A stretch of DNA of 64,000 nt from an uncultured Collinsella sp. (GTDB lineage Bacteria > Actinomycetota > Coriobacteriia > Coriobacteriales > Coriobacteriaceae): the NCBI GenBank assembly GCA_905194675.1, contig CAJJTG010000005.1, positions 1 to 64,000 on the forward strand, in the 5' to 3' direction. The notes under the pieces are model-generated. The model saw nothing but the letters and a program-made list of their open reading frames with translations. It did no database searches and was not told the origin of the DNA. This document shows positions 45,068 to 54,657 of this stretch, piece after piece (the first letter of the stretch is position 1; every line of letters starts with the position of its first letter). The position numbers were made by a program, and so were the translations under genes.

Positions 45068-45182
45068 AGTGCCCACGTCCTTTCTTTTTGGTGATGGCAG
45101 ATCAGAGCCTAGGGCGCGGAGCCTGGCCAAGGACACGTGGCGCCTTGGACGGTCGATGGTTGCCGGCAAACGGCGGGTCGAG

Positions 45183-45245
45183 TTTTCAACAACCCTGCCT
45201 AACTGACCAAAACCTTGCCAAAAGCTTGACGGCTGCTGTTGAAAA
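45183..45245. repeat. 9-bp inverted repeat with wide spacing
   Basis: TTTTCAACA (45183-45191) and TGTTGAAAA (45237-45245), separated by 45 bp, lie between the WYL gene and the asnS terminator. Possible operator. Confidence 0.4.
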
Positions 45246-45277
45246 AAGCGCCTCTCGGCCGATGTCGAGAGGCGCTT
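45246..45277 (-). terminator. asnS terminator
   Basis: AAGCGCCTCTCG (45246-45257) and CGAGAGGCGCTT (45266-45277) pair perfectly. On the minus strand TTTTTTC follows. Confidence 0.92.
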
Positions 45278-45322
45278 GTGCGATGAGCGTTGCGCGTGGC
45301 GACGCGAGCTAGTGCCCGACGA

Positions 45323-46726
45323 TTAGAAGTCGGCGTTGCCCACGGTGCGCGGGTGCGGCAGGACGTCGCGAATGTTGCCCACGCCGGTCAGATACATGAC
45401 CAAGCGCTCGAAGCCCAGACCGTAGCCGGCGTGCTTGCAGGAACCGTAGCGGCGCAGGTCAAGGTAGTACTTGTACTGCTCGGGATTCATACCCAGATCC
45501 TTGATGCGGGCTTCGAGCAGATCCAGGCGCTCCTCGCGCTGGGAGCCGCCGATAATCTCGCCGATACCCGGAACCAGACAGTCGGCGGCGGCGACGGTCT
45601 TGCCGTCCTCGTTCATGCGCATGTAGAAAGCCTTGATCTCGGCCGGGTAGTCGGTTACGAAGGTCGGGCGCTTAAAGTGCTCCTCGGTCAGGAAACGCTC
45701 GTGCTCGGTCTGCAGGTCGATGCCCCAGCTGACGGGGTAATCAAACTGGTGGCCAGCAGCGACTGCCTGCTCCAGGATCTCGACGGCCTCGGTGTAGGTA
45801 ACGCGGGCAAAGTCGGAGTTTGCCACGTGGTCCAGGCGCTCGATCAAGCCCTTGTCCACAAACTTGTTGAGCATGTTGAGCTCGTCGGGGCAGGTGGCCA
45901 TAACGTCCTTAAGGACGTACTTGAGCATGGCCTCGGCGTTATCCATGTAGTCGTTAAGGTCGGCAAAGGCCATCTCGGGCTCGATCATCCAAAACTCGGC
46001 GGCGTGGCGCGTGGTGTTGGAGTTTTCGGCGCGGAAGGTGGGGCCAAAGGTGTACACGTCGCCAAAGGCCATGGCAAAGTTCTCGGCATTGAGCTGGCCG
46101 GATACGGTAAGGCTCGCGTGCTTTCCAAAGAAGTCCTGGCTCCAGTCAACCTCGCCGGACTCGGTGAGGGGCGGGTTTTTGGGGTCGAGCGTGGTCACGC
46201 GGAACATCTCGCCGGCACCCTCGCAGTCACTCGTGGTGATGATGGGGGTGTTGACGTAGACAAAGCCTTGCTCCTGGAAGAAGCGGTGGATGGCGGCAGC
46301 CGCGACAGAGCGGATGCGGAACACGGCGCGGAACAGGTTGGTGCGCGGGCGCAGGTGCTGCTGGGTGCGCAGGAACTCGACGGTTGCGCGCTTCTTCTGC
46401 AGCGGGTAATCCGGGGCGCTCGCGCCCTCGACCTCGATGGAGGTGGCAGAAAGCTCGAAAGGCTGGGGCGCATCGGGGGTCAGCTTGACGGTGCCGGTGC
46501 AAATGAGTGCGGCCGAGACGTTTTGATGGGCGATCTCGTCGTAGTTGTCGAGTGCCTCGCGGTTCATGACGACTTGCAGGTCGCGGAAGCAGCTGCCGTC
46601 GTTGAGCGTGACAAAGCCAAAGTTCTTCATGTCGCGGACGGACTTGACCCAGCCGGCGACGGTGACGGTCTGGCCGCCGAGCGACTCGGCATCGGCATAG
46701 AGCTGCGCGATTTTGGTGCGGTTCAC
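45323..46726 (-). CDS. asnS: Asparaginyl-tRNA synthetase
   Basis: Charges tRNA-Asn. A 467-residue class IIb enzyme: N-terminal OB domain ([20 protein letters not shown]), motif 2 [19 protein letters not shown], and motif 3 [16 protein letters not shown] chose GTG 46726 because GGGAGGA is 4 nt before it and the start then matches other AsnRS ([13 protein letters not shown]); ATG 46738 overlaps that site. Its own promoter (46773-46801) and terminator make it a single-gene unit. Confidence 0.95.
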   Translation of the reverse strand: MNRTKIAQLYADAESLGGQTVTVAGWVKSVRDMKNFGFVTLNDGSCFRDLQVVMNREALDNYDEIAHQNVSAALICTGTVKLTPDAPQPFELSATSIEVEGASAPDYPLQKKRATVEFLRTQQHLRPRTNLFRAVFRIRSVAAAAIHRFFQEQGFVYVNTPIITTSDCEGAGEMFRVTTLDPKNPPLTESGEVDWSQDFFGKHASLTVSGQLNAENFAMAFGDVYTFGPTFRAENSNTTRHAAEFWMIEPEMAFADLNDYMDNAEAMLKYVLKDVMATCPDELNMLNKFVDKGLIERLDHVANSDFARVTYTEAVEILEQAVAAGHQFDYPVSWGIDLQTEHERFLTEEHFKRPTFVTDYPAEIKAFYMRMNEDGKTVAAADCLVPGIGEIIGGSQREERLDLLEARIKDLGMNPEQYKYYLDLRRYGSCKHAGYGLGFERLVMYLTGVGNIRDVLPHPRTVGNADF

Positions 46727-46772
46727 GTATCCTCCCATAACGGTTGTACGGATTATTTCCAAACAGTTAACC

Positions 46773-46801
46773 ATTCTAACCCGCGAGCGGGGGCGTAGCA
46801 A
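46773..46801 (-). promoter_or_regulatory. asnS promoter
   Basis: On the minus strand TTGCTA (46801-46796) and TAGAAT (46778-46773) are 17 bp apart, 46 bp before the start. No T-box leader is present. Confidence 0.65.
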
Positions 46802-46862
46802 AACGTCAGGTGTGATGTATGGGCGCAACGTGGGCACCGCGCAAGCGCCGATTTTGCGGTGC

Positions 46863-48797
46863 CTAGTGCCCGCAGATGGCTTGGCGTATGAGGACGGCGT
46901 AGGTGTCGATTCCCGCCTGGGTGAGGTGTGTGCCGTCGTCGACGAGGTATTCGCTGTGGCCCTCCGAGGCACCGTTCCAGTCGATGACGCCGGCGTTGTC
47001 GTTTTGGGCGCAGACGTCGCGAATCGTCTGGTTATTGCGGTCCTGTAGCTCGAGCGGTACGCGCACGGTCACAAAGTAGATGGGCTTGCCGCCCACGGCA
47101 TTAATCACGTCCTGCACTTGCTGGGGGTCTCGGATGAGGCCGTTGGTGCCAAGCGCGCAGATGACCACGCTCGGATCGTAGTTGGCACTGTCCTGTGCAT
47201 AGACATCCTGGAAGGTGTAGAACTGGCGGCTCACCACGCCGTCGATGTACGCGTTGGGAAGCGCCGCCTGAATGCCAGGTTGGGCACCTGCGGTGACCGA
47301 GTCACCGATCATGAGCACGCGGGCGTCGCAGGTTCCGGTTGCCTCGTCGTAGGTAAAGCTCTTCCAGTCCAAGTTCTTGGGGACCTTTTCGGCGATAGGT
47401 CCCTCTTTGGGTTTTTGTTTGGTGGCGTCATCGGATGCGGTGTCGCTGGGCTGGGAGTCTTTACCGGATGCGGGCTCGGCGCTCTTGTCGTTGACTCCGT
47501 TGTCCTGGGACGAGGTCGCGTTCTGGGTAAGCTCGGGACGGAGCTGCTCGGCGCGGGCGGTGGCGATGCCTGCCCAGTCAAGCGGCGCGAAGGCAAGTGC
47601 GGCGACGCATACGGCGCCAAGCGCAGAAAGTGCCATGGCGGGCGAAAGGACGTGCGTCTTTGCCGTGTTGCCCTGCTGGGCGGGCTGGCGGGACCAAGGA
47701 CGTTCGACGAGACGATAGAAGACCTCGGCAACCGTAAGGATCACCACAAGCTGTAGCGCCTGCTCCCACCAGGCGATGCGGGTAGTGCGGGTTGCGGGGT
47801 TCATAAGAAGCAGTAGGGGATAGTGCACCAGATAGACCGAGAATGAGCGCTGACCCAGCCAGACGAGCGGCTTGACCGACAACAGGCGACGCACGATGCA
47901 CCCCGTATTCTGCACGCAGATGATGAGGAGTCCGGTGACGAGGGCAAGCAGCAAAAAGCCGCCGCGGTAGAGCCAGGCGCTCTCTCCGGTCAGCATGAGT
48001 GCGCCGGCTATAACGGCAACGAGCCACGCGATAGAAATCGCGTTGACCTTTGAGATGCCCTTGTTGGCGCCGGGGGTATGGATGTCACCGCTCAGTATCT
48101 CGCGCAGACGCGGCGCGGCGATGGCGGCTAAGGCTCCGCATAGAAGCTCGGCGGCACGGGCGTCGGTTCCGTAGTAGACGCGCGATGTGTCGGCGGTGGG
48201 ATTAAACATGAGGACCATGGCTGCCGTCGATACAAGCGCGAATGCGATCGTGATGCCGATGGCGGTGTTGCGAGACCTGGTTTTGCTGCACAGCGCCATA
48301 AGGATGACCGGCCATACCAGATAGAACTGCATAGTGACAGCACAGAACCACAGGTGCGTGAGCGGCGAGGGGAGCCCCGCGGCGGCGAAATACGAGACGT
48401 TGCGGAAGATGTAGAACCAGTTGCTCAAAAAGAGTGCCGATGGCAGTGCATCCTGCTGCACCTTGGGGAGTAGGCTCGGGGCCGCGATGTAGGTGGCGAC
48501 GGCGGTAAGCGCGATGGTCACGACAATCGGCGGCATCATGCGCGCAACGCGGCGGCAGATATAGCGCGGGTATGAGAATCCGTCGCGTGCCGTGGCCCGC
48601 ATAATGCTTTTGGTGGCGAGATAGCCACTCAGCGTAAAGAAGAGTGTAACGCCCAAAAAACCGCCGGTCAGGCGGCTGGGGCGAAGGTGATATAGGACGA
48701 CGCCGGCGATGGCGAGGGCGCGAAGCCCGTCGAGCGCGACGATGCGTTGGTTGCGTTGAGGCGCGGCATGTGCGGCGCCCGTGGGTGTGTTTTGCAT
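46863..48797 (-). CDS. OafA/YrhL-type acyltransferase with extracytoplasmic SGNH domain
   Basis: Transfers acyl (probably O-acetyl) groups to a cell-surface polymer. The 644 residues comprise about ten membrane helices (acyltransferase 3 domain, ~15-390; [19 protein letters not shown] and the catalytic His region), an eleventh helix, a Ser/Asp/Lys-rich linker and an SGNH hydrolase-like domain (~480-644) with [18 protein letters not shown] and DGTHLTQAG, so the Ser and Asp-His elements are intact. Similar to OatA of peptidoglycan O-acetylation. TTGGAGGA precedes ATG 48797. Confidence 0.9.
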   Translation of the reverse strand: MQNTPTGAAHAAPQRNQRIVALDGLRALAIAGVVLYHLRPSRLTGGFLGVTLFFTLSGYLATKSIMRATARDGFSYPRYICRRVARMMPPIVVTIALTAVATYIAAPSLLPKVQQDALPSALFLSNWFYIFRNVSYFAAAGLPSPLTHLWFCAVTMQFYLVWPVILMALCSKTRSRNTAIGITIAFALVSTAAMVLMFNPTADTSRVYYGTDARAAELLCGALAAIAAPRLREILSGDIHTPGANKGISKVNAISIAWLVAVIAGALMLTGESAWLYRGGFLLLALVTGLLIICVQNTGCIVRRLLSVKPLVWLGQRSFSVYLVHYPLLLLMNPATRTTRIAWWEQALQLVVILTVAEVFYRLVERPWSRQPAQQGNTAKTHVLSPAMALSALGAVCVAALAFAPLDWAGIATARAEQLRPELTQNATSSQDNGVNDKSAEPASGKDSQPSDTASDDATKQKPKEGPIAEKVPKNLDWKSFTYDEATGTCDARVLMIGDSVTAGAQPGIQAALPNAYIDGVVSRQFYTFQDVYAQDSANYDPSVVICALGTNGLIRDPQQVQDVINAVGGKPIYFVTVRVPLELQDRNNQTIRDVCAQNDNAGVIDWNGASEGHSEYLVDDGTHLTQAGIDTYAVLIRQAICGH

Positions 48798-49032
48798 CGA
48801 TCTTTCCTCCAATGTCGACCTAGCAGTCTAGCGCTCTGTGCAGACAAAGGAAGGGGGTTCGTGCGGTTGAACAACATGCCGCGGGGCGATGCTTCGCTAC
48901 GCAAAAGCCGCACCTGCGTTGATGCTCAGCTGCCTATATAGAAACGTTTCAGAACCTCTACATAGGCAAAAACAACAACACAGATGCGGCAAAGATGCAC
49001 GGGTGGTTGAGCCTTTATGCGATGATGATCGG
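48798..49032. other. Gap between acyltransferase and PTS IIA genes
   Basis: No gene is supported. It holds a GAAACGTTTC palindrome (48941-48950) within a TGCCTAT...ATAGGCA inverted repeat (about 48930-48967), which may be the end of the IIA transcript or an operator. Confidence 0.45.
48941..48950. promoter_or_regulatory. GAAACGTTTC palindrome (left copy)
   Basis: A perfect 10-bp palindrome of LacI/CcpA-like type, 83 bp past the stop of the PTS IIA gene. An identical copy lies upstream of the same gene at 49647. Confidence 0.5.
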
Positions 49033-49596
49033 CTACTTGGTCTTGGCAACCAGCAGCGGATCGCCAAGCTTGACGAGCGGATTGCCGCCGATAAGCGTGC
49101 CAGACTCGCCGACGTGGTCGATGCTCTTGAGGCGGTCGAGCTCAGAGATGATGACGGTCACGATGTCCTCGTGACCGGCGGCCTTGATAGCGTTGCGGTC
49201 GAAGCTGATGAGCGGCTGGCCGGCCTTGACCGTGTCACCCATCTCGACAAAGCGGGCAAAACCCTTGCCGTTCATTTCCACGGTGCCCAGGCCAACATGG
49301 ATGAACACGCGCAGGCCGTCCTCGGTGATCATGCCGATGGAGTGATTGGTGACGGTGGTGGCGCCGATGCGACCGTTGGCGGGCGCATAGATGGTGCCAG
49401 TGATGGGCTCGATGCCGTAGCCCTGACCGAGCATGCCCGAGGCGATGGTCTCGTCGGGGACCTCGTCCAGGTTGACGAGCACGCCGTTGACGGGGGCATA
49501 GATGACGCCTTCGCGGGTGGCGAAGCTTGCTGCGGGCGGAACGGACGCCTCGCCCGTCGAGGTGAAGGTGGACTTAAGCGAATCGAGCAGACCCAT
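49033..49596 (-). CDS. crr: PTS glucose-type enzyme IIA
   Basis: Phosphocarrier that passes phosphate from HPr to IIBC transporters and can act in carbon control. The 187 residues match the IIA-Glc fold: IYAPVNGVLVNLDEVPD, GYGIEPITGTIYAPANG, His85 in NHSIGM and the phosphorylated His100 in VFIHVGLGTVEMNG. ATG 49596 follows GGAGG. Solitary; no IIBC next to it. It could serve the beta-glucoside PTS at 26.7 kb that lacks a IIA domain. Flanked by two identical GAAACGTTTC palindromes. Confidence 0.9.
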   Translation of the reverse strand: MGLLDSLKSTFTSTGEASVPPAASFATREGVIYAPVNGVLVNLDEVPDETIASGMLGQGYGIEPITGTIYAPANGRIGATTVTNHSIGMITEDGLRVFIHVGLGTVEMNGKGFARFVEMGDTVKAGQPLISFDRNAIKAAGHEDIVTVIISELDRLKSIDHVGESGTLIGGNPLVKLGDPLLVAKTK

Positions 49597-49646
49597 AGTT
49601 GCCTCCAACGTATCAGGCGTGCATGTTGCACGCGTGTGGTTTGCCG

Positions 49647-49656
49647 GAAACGTTTC
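49647..49656 (-). promoter_or_regulatory. GAAACGTTTC palindrome (right copy), crr leader
   Basis: It lies 51 bp before the crr start within CCGGAAACGTTTCG. It resembles LacI-family or CcpA cre sites. A related half, GAAACGATAG, is at about 49702. Confidence 0.55.
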
Positions 49657-49842
49657 GTATGTGTTTCCCGGCACGGTCAGCGCTCCTATTTTACGCTGTG
49701 AAACGATAGCGCTGAGCTGGGATTATGTGATATATCAGTTGAAGGTGAACTTATTGCGGGAGTGTTTCTGCGCCCTGGGCCCAACTGGGGTACGCTTGAG
49801 AGCGAAAAATGAGTGCGCATAATCTGCGCGAAGGGAGCACAT

Positions 49843-50742
49843 ATGATTGTCGAGAATCACGCGCTGTGGGGCGAGGAGCCGACCGAGGATTATCCGGCGA
49901 CGTTTACGTATTTGGGTGCCGAGCCGCTGCCCGACAAGCCCAATGGCCGCCGCCCCGCGGTGATCATCTGCGGCGGAGGCGGGTTTACGCATATCGCTCC
50001 GCACGAGCAGGATCCCGTGGCGTTTGCGTTTTTGGATCACGGTTACCAGGCCTTTGTGCTCAACTATGTGACGAGTGGCACGGGTGACGTGAGTTTTCCG
50101 CACCCGCAGGCGGACCTCGCCAAGATGGTCGCTACCGTGCGCGCCAACGCCGACGAGTGGCATGTCGATCCCAAGCGCGTGTGCATCGTGGGCTTCTCGG
50201 CGGGCGGCATGATTTGCGCTTCGCTGGCAACGCAATGGAAGACTGGTCCCTTCGCGGGCCTGGCAGGGGCGCGCGCGGAAGATATTCGCCCCGATGCCGT
50301 GGTGCTGGGCTATCCGTTGCTCGACCTTGCCTATGTGCGTGATATGCAGACACGCGACCCGCGCATCGACCTGCGCGTGCCCAAGACGGGTGGCAAGACG
50401 GGGCGCGATTTGCTCAACGACTATCTGTCGATGGTGACGGGCGGCGAGGCGACCGACGAGCACCTGGCCGACATTTGCCCTACCACGCATGTTTCGCGTC
50501 AGATGCCCCCGACCTTTGTGTGGGGCGTGTCCGACGACAAGACGGCGCCGATCGCGCAGGTTTACCCGTTTGCGCAGCGCATGGCCGAGGAGGGCGTTGC
50601 ATGCGAGATGCACGTCTTTGACCAGGGTGGCCACGGCCTTTCGCTCGGCAACGCCAACACTGCGGTCGACAATGAGGACAAGCAAGTGGCGGTCCGTCCC
50701 TGGATTCGCCTAGCTTTCCGCTTTTTGGAACGCCATCTGTAA
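49843..50742 (+). CDS. Alpha/beta-hydrolase, acetyl-esterase type
   Basis: A 299-residue cytosolic esterase of the BD-FAE/Aes group. Seen: VIICGGGGFTHIAPHEQD (oxyanion loop), the nucleophile elbow GFSAGG, VWGVSDDKTAP (acid) and DQGGHGLSLG (His). The triad is complete. Substrate probably an acetylated sugar or xylo-oligosaccharide. ATG 49843 has AAGGGAG upstream; a longer frame has none. Transcribed alone, followed by a family B palindrome. Confidence 0.85.
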   Translation: MIVENHALWGEEPTEDYPATFTYLGAEPLPDKPNGRRPAVIICGGGGFTHIAPHEQDPVAFAFLDHGYQAFVLNYVTSGTGDVSFPHPQADLAKMVATVRANADEWHVDPKRVCIVGFSAGGMICASLATQWKTGPFAGLAGARAEDIRPDAVVLGYPLLDLAYVRDMQTRDPRIDLRVPKTGGKTGRDLLNDYLSMVTGGEATDEHLADICPTTHVSRQMPPTFVWGVSDDKTAPIAQVYPFAQRMAEEGVACEMHVFDQGGHGLSLGNANTAVDNEDKQVAVRPWIRLAFRFLERHL

Positions 50743-50766
50743 GAGGACGGACATCCCCTCAATAAC

Positions 50767-50829
50767 TTGCGGTGAAATAGTTCCTATTTAAGCCCTCAAC
50801 CAGCCCAAGCAGGGACTATTCCACCGCAA
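50767..50829. repeat. Palindrome, family B
   Basis: TTGCGGTGAAATAGTTCC (50767-50784) pairs imperfectly with GGGACTATTCCACCGCAA (50812-50829). Longer copies are at 54591-54657 and 59038-59104. Confidence 0.85.
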
Positions 50830-50837
50830 CTTTGTTT

Positions 50838-51110
50838 TTGATGCCCCGCCCGGAAACTGCGTCCCGGTTTGGGCGCGGATTCCGGGATGCAGTTTCCCGT
50901 AGGGCCTCGACTGGGAAAGCGCGTCCCGTTTCGGGCAGGGATTCCGGGATGCATTTTCCGCAAGAGGCCTGTTTGGGAAACCATATCCCGTTTCGAGCCA
51001 GAATTCTGGGACGCAATTTCCCCGAGAGGCCCCATCGGGAAACGGTATCCCGGAATTCGCCCGGATGGTGGGATGCGCTTTCCAGAAGGGCGTCGCTGAT
51101 CCCTCGGGGA
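50838..51110. repeat. Tandem array of four ~62-bp stem-loop units
   Basis: Four units follow each other, each opening with GGGAAA-like, then TCCCG, then CGGGAT-like and closing with TTTCC before AGAGGCC or AGGGC. In unit 1, GGAAACTGCGTCCCGG pairs with CCGGGATGCAGTTTCC over 15 of 16 positions (plus a G-U). Unit 2 pairs partly through wobbles. Units 3 and 4 are more diverged. No gene is supported in 50743-51182. Confidence 0.75.
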
Positions 51111-51182
51111 CGGAGGAAAATGGATCAGTTTGGGCGGTGCTGGCGTCAAGGTTTAAGACCGATGTCGTCCCTTGTTGCTTTC

Positions 51183-51833
51183 CTACCAAACGGTGAACTG
51201 GGCGTTCTCCGTGTTCCAATGGACATCGCGAACGTAGTCTCGCACGGCCGCCGCATCCCGCGCTTCGAACAGCTCAAGAATGTGGGCATGCTCGGCATTG
51301 GCTATACCCAGCAGTTTGCACGCCGTCTCCTGATCGACGGTCTCGTAATCGCGTTTGATAAAGCAACGCTCGAGTTGCGAAATCATGTCGCGCAGACGGT
51401 CGTTGCCGCAGCGGTTGAAGTACGTAAGGTGAAAGTCCCGCTGAATGTCGTCGTACTTTCGGATAAGACCGCCTTGGATCGCGAGGTCCATGGATCCAAC
51501 CAAGAACTTTAGCTGCATGATGTCCTCTTCGGTCAGGAGGGGGCAGGCAAGGTATGCCGCCTGCCCGTCGAGCGGCCCCATAATCTCAAAGACTTCAACG
51601 GCGTTTTGCTGATCGAACCCACGGACGCGGAATCCGCGGCGGGGGAGGTTGTCCAGATAGCCGTCGCTTGCCAGCTGGATGAGCGCCTCGCGAACCGGCG
51701 TGCGCGACACGCCCATGGCATCGCAGATCGCTTGCTCGCTCACACGGTCGCCGGCCGAAAGCTCGCCGGCGTCTATGCGACTCGAAATATAGTCGTATAC
51801 ATGATCCTTCAAGGGTCTTCTGAGTGTTTCCAT
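51183..51833 (-). CDS. GntR-family regulator (FadR/FCD type)
   Basis: A 216-residue repressor: winged helix (~1-70; LKDHVYDYISSRIDAGEL, EQAICDAMGVSRTPVREAL and LPRRGFRVRGF), then an all-helical FCD effector domain (~75-216) with Asp, Arg and His positions (DDIQRDFHLTYF, NAEHAHILELF) that commonly bind a metal-bound carboxylate. It diverges from the dimethylarginine hydrolase/permease pair and probably controls it through the site at 51981-51997. Confidence 0.88.
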   Translation of the reverse strand: METLRRPLKDHVYDYISSRIDAGELSAGDRVSEQAICDAMGVSRTPVREALIQLASDGYLDNLPRRGFRVRGFDQQNAVEVFEIMGPLDGQAAYLACPLLTEEDIMQLKFLVGSMDLAIQGGLIRKYDDIQRDFHLTYFNRCGNDRLRDMISQLERCFIKRDYETVDQETACKLLGIANAEHAHILELFEARDAAAVRDYVRDVHWNTENAQFTVW

Positions 51834-51980
51834 GAGCTTATATACCTTAACTGTATATTTTCAAATTTAAATACGTTTGGTTTGAATAGGCTAATTTGAT
51901 TATAGAACGACCAGCTAAATCATGCTACCTGACCCTAGGAAGCAAAAATACGTTCACCGAAAAATATCTACCGTTCAGGA

Positions 51981-51997
51981 TTGTATACAATATACAA
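51981..51997. promoter_or_regulatory. Probable GntR operator
   Basis: TTGTAT (51981-51986) and ATACAA (51992-51997) with a 5-bp centre form the short palindrome typical of FadR-group sites. A TGTATA-type sequence recurs near the regulator start (51852-51857). Confidence 0.6.
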
Positions 51998-52087
51998 AAC
52001 AGCAAAGACACCCTAAGATAAAGCCATCGGAAGGAAGGCGGACGCAAGGAAGTCCGCTCAGTACTATGAGATCCAAGGAGGATCATC

Positions 52088-52864
52088 ATGACCAAGTTCA
52101 GCCACGTCATCATCCGTCGTCCCGGCAAGTCCCTGAGCAATGGCATCACGAGCGCTCCCGAGCTTGGCCAGCCCATCTACGAGCGCGCTATCGAGGAGCA
52201 TTACGATTACGAGCACGCACTCGAGCAGTGCGGCGTTGACGTGTCGGTGCTGCCGGCTCTCGAGCAGTATCCCGACAGCTGCTTCGTCGAAGATCCGGCC
52301 GTTATCACTCGCTGCGGCGCCATCATTACCAACCCCGGTGCCGATAGCCGCAACGGCGAGAAGGATGAGATCGAGCCGGCCGTCCGCCGCTTCTTTGACG
52401 ACGAGCATGTTAAGCACATCGTTTCTCCGGGCACGCTCGACGGCGGCGACGTCATGATGGTCGGCGACCATTTCTACGTCGGTCGCTCCGCTCGCACCAA
52501 CGAAGAGGGCATCCGCCAGTTCTGCGAGATTCTCGAGGGCTGGGGCCTCGAGGGTTCCGAGGTTCCGCTGGAGGAGGTCCTGCACCTCAAGACGGGCGTC
52601 AACTATATCGAGGACAACAACATGCTCGTCTCTGGTGAGTTCATCGATAAGCCCGACTTTGCCCAGTACAACAAGATCGTCGTGCCCGAGGACGAGGCTT
52701 ACGGCGCCAACTGCATCTGGGTCAACGGTACGGTCATCGTTGCCGAGGGCTATCCGACCGTGCTCAAGGCCGTGCAGGATCTGGGCTACAAGACGCTCGT
52801 CGTCGACACCTCCGAGTATCGCAAGGTCGACGGCGGCCTTTCTTGCCTGTCGCTGCGCTTCTAA
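52088..52864 (+). CDS. Dimethylarginine dimethylaminohydrolase (DDAH) family
   Basis: Guanidino-modifying enzyme, 258 residues, that would hydrolyse N-methylated arginine to citrulline and methylamine. Seen: FVEDPAV, GTLDGGDVMMVG (catalytic Glu/His region upstream) and VDGGLSCLSLRF at the C-terminus with the nucleophilic Cys. Distinguished from arginine deiminase by its short length. ATG 52088 has AAGGAGG upstream. It is followed by a permease; together they form an uptake and breakdown module for arginine derivatives. Confidence 0.88.
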   Translation: MTKFSHVIIRRPGKSLSNGITSAPELGQPIYERAIEEHYDYEHALEQCGVDVSVLPALEQYPDSCFVEDPAVITRCGAIITNPGADSRNGEKDEIEPAVRRFFDDEHVKHIVSPGTLDGGDVMMVGDHFYVGRSARTNEEGIRQFCEILEGWGLEGSEVPLEEVLHLKTGVNYIEDNNMLVSGEFIDKPDFAQYNKIVVPEDEAYGANCIWVNGTVIVAEGYPTVLKAVQDLGYKTLVVDTSEYRKVDGGLSCLSLRF

Positions 52865-52899
52865 CGCGATAGCTGTAACAGTCTGATGATCGCTTGACC

Positions 52900-52942
52900 G
52901 ATGGCCCGGCACCCGATTCGGGACGTCCGGGCCATCTTTCGT
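52900..52942 (+). terminator. Terminator between DDAH and permease
   Basis: GATGGCCCGG (52900-52909) and CCGGGCCATC (52927-52936) pair perfectly, followed by TTTCGTT. Confidence 0.88.
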
Positions 52943-52973
52943 TCGATCACATGATGAAGGGGGTGCACATACA

Positions 52974-54437
52974 ATGGCCTCTAAAGCTCAAAATGAAGAG
53001 ATTATCGACCCTAATGGCCTCGATCTCTTTCGTCTGACCATGATGGTCATCACTGCGAGCATTTGCGGCGGCATCTTTTCTCTTGCCGGCGATATGGCGG
53101 CAGGCGGAGCCAATACCGGCGCGGTTATCGTTTCGTGGGGAATTTGCTTCATTGGCGTCTTTGCGCTGATGATGGTATTCAACGGTTTATCTCAGGCTCG
53201 TCCAGACCTGACTGGCGGCATCTATGCATACGCTGCGGCCGGTTTTGGCGATTACGTTGGATTCAACTCCGCTTGGGGCTACTGGATCAGCGCATGTCTT
53301 TCCAATGTGAGCTTTGCGCTCTTGCTGTTTAGCGCGCTGGGCTATTTCTTCCCTGCGTTCGGTACGGGCAACAATATGCTTTCCATCGTCTGCGCCAGCG
53401 TGTTTTTGTGGTTCCTAACCGCTCTCGTGCTTCGCGGCGTTAAGGAAGCTGCCGGCATCAACACGATCGTCACCTTGGCGAAGCTGGTGCCGCTGGGGCT
53501 TTTTGTGCTGAGCATTGTGCTCCTGGGTAAGTTCAACGTCGATATCTTTATGGACAACTTCTGGGGAGAGCCGGCTGGCCCCGGTTTTGGTGAGCAGGTT
53601 GTCTCGACCATGATTGCCCTTGTCTGGGTCTTTACGGGTATCGAAGGCGCTGTCGTCATTTCGGGCCGTGCAAAGTATGTGCGCGACGTCGGTCGTTCGA
53701 CGGCGCTTGGATTTGCAGCCGTGTTTACGCTGTATCTGATTATCTCGATGCTGTCGCTCGGCATTATGCCGCGCGAGGAGATGGCACAACTTGCAACGCC
53801 CTCCATGGCGGGAATTCTTGAGTGCGCAATCGGTCCGGTTGGTGCAGCCATCGTAAACCTTGGCGTTATTCTCTCGCTGGTCGGTGCGATGCTGGGCTAC
53901 GTCATCATTGCATCCGAGACGCCGTTTGAGGCGGCGCGTCAGGGCTCCTTCCCGCTGGCGTTTGCTAAGACGAACAAGCACGATGCCCCGGTGGTAACGG
54001 TTCTCGTAAGCTCCGGCATCACGCAGCTCTTCTTGATTGTTTCGTATGTGGCGGCGAGCACCTACCAGTTCTTCTATAGCTGCGCGGTCAACACGATTTT
54101 AGTTCCGTATGTCTGTTCGGCTGCCTATTACATGGTGATCGGCTGGAAGAACGAGCATCTGGACGGGCCGCATGCGCCAAGCGTTGGCAAGGCACGCTTC
54201 TTCGGTACGCTCGGTTTTATCTACACGTTGTTCCTTGTGTGGTCGACGGGTCTTCAGGGCGTCATGATCACGACGATCCTTTTTGCCCCAGCCATCCCCG
54301 TCTATATTCTGGGCGAGCGCGGCCGCGGCAAGCAGGTGCTTCCGCATCTGCACGACAAGCTGATCGCAGCAGTGGTCATTGTCGCGGCAGTTATCTCGCT
54401 GTATCTGCACTTTGCCGGCATTGCGCCGATTGTCTAA
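52974..54437 (+). CDS. APC-family amino acid antiporter (ArcD/YdgI-like)
   Basis: A 487-residue permease with twelve or more hydrophobic segments. The APC signature is in helix 1 (ITASICGGIFSLAGDMAAGG), then LTGGIYAYAAAGFGDYVGF and VFTGIEGAVVISGRAK. The group includes arginine:ornithine exchangers. Next to the DDAH gene it probably brings in arginine, methylarginine or citrulline, or exports product. A terminator in between suggests a reduced level relative to DDAH. ATG at 52974. Confidence 0.88.
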   Translation: MASKAQNEEIIDPNGLDLFRLTMMVITASICGGIFSLAGDMAAGGANTGAVIVSWGICFIGVFALMMVFNGLSQARPDLTGGIYAYAAAGFGDYVGFNSAWGYWISACLSNVSFALLLFSALGYFFPAFGTGNNMLSIVCASVFLWFLTALVLRGVKEAAGINTIVTLAKLVPLGLFVLSIVLLGKFNVDIFMDNFWGEPAGPGFGEQVVSTMIALVWVFTGIEGAVVISGRAKYVRDVGRSTALGFAAVFTLYLIISMLSLGIMPREEMAQLATPSMAGILECAIGPVGAAIVNLGVILSLVGAMLGYVIIASETPFEAARQGSFPLAFAKTNKHDAPVVTVLVSSGITQLFLIVSYVAASTYQFFYSCAVNTILVPYVCSAAYYMVIGWKNEHLDGPHAPSVGKARFFGTLGFIYTLFLVWSTGLQGVMITTILFAPAIPVYILGERGRGKQVLPHLHDKLIAAVVIVAAVISLYLHFAGIAPIV

Positions 54438-54548
54438 GGCTACGGCGAGCTTCGTTGCTTGGTAAGCCAGCGGGCATCGCGCATCGGTGCTGCTCGGCAT
54501 TCCATAACTGATGTGGGTCTCTGTAACGTGCCTTTTTGAACGCCCGCC

Positions 54549-54588
54549 AAGCCCGCGCAGGTGACATTTGTTGCCAGCGCGGGCTTTT
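54549..54588 (+). terminator. Permease terminator
   Basis: AAGCCCGCGC (54549-54558) and GCGCGGGCTT (54577-54586) pair perfectly, followed by TT. Confidence 0.88.
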
Positions 54589-54590
54589 GC

Positions 54591-54657
54591 AGTTGCGGTG
54601 AAATAGTTCCTGTTTTTGCTGGTTAAAGCATCAAACAGGAACTATTCCACCGCAACT
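54591..54657. repeat. Palindrome, family B (25-bp arms)
   Basis: The arms 54591-54615 (AGTTGCGGTGAAATAG...) and 54633-54657 match over 24 of 25 positions, the odd one being a G-U. The loop is GTTAAAGC-like. Confidence 0.9.

Noticed and set aside
46727..46860. T-box leader upstream of asnS
   Set aside because: No AGGGTGGNACCGCG-type T-box sequence or specifier stem was seen, and a promoter lies only 46 bp from the start.
50838..51110. CRISPR array
   Set aside because: The ~62-bp units are whole repeats that diverge along their length. There are no unique spacers and no cas genes in the window.
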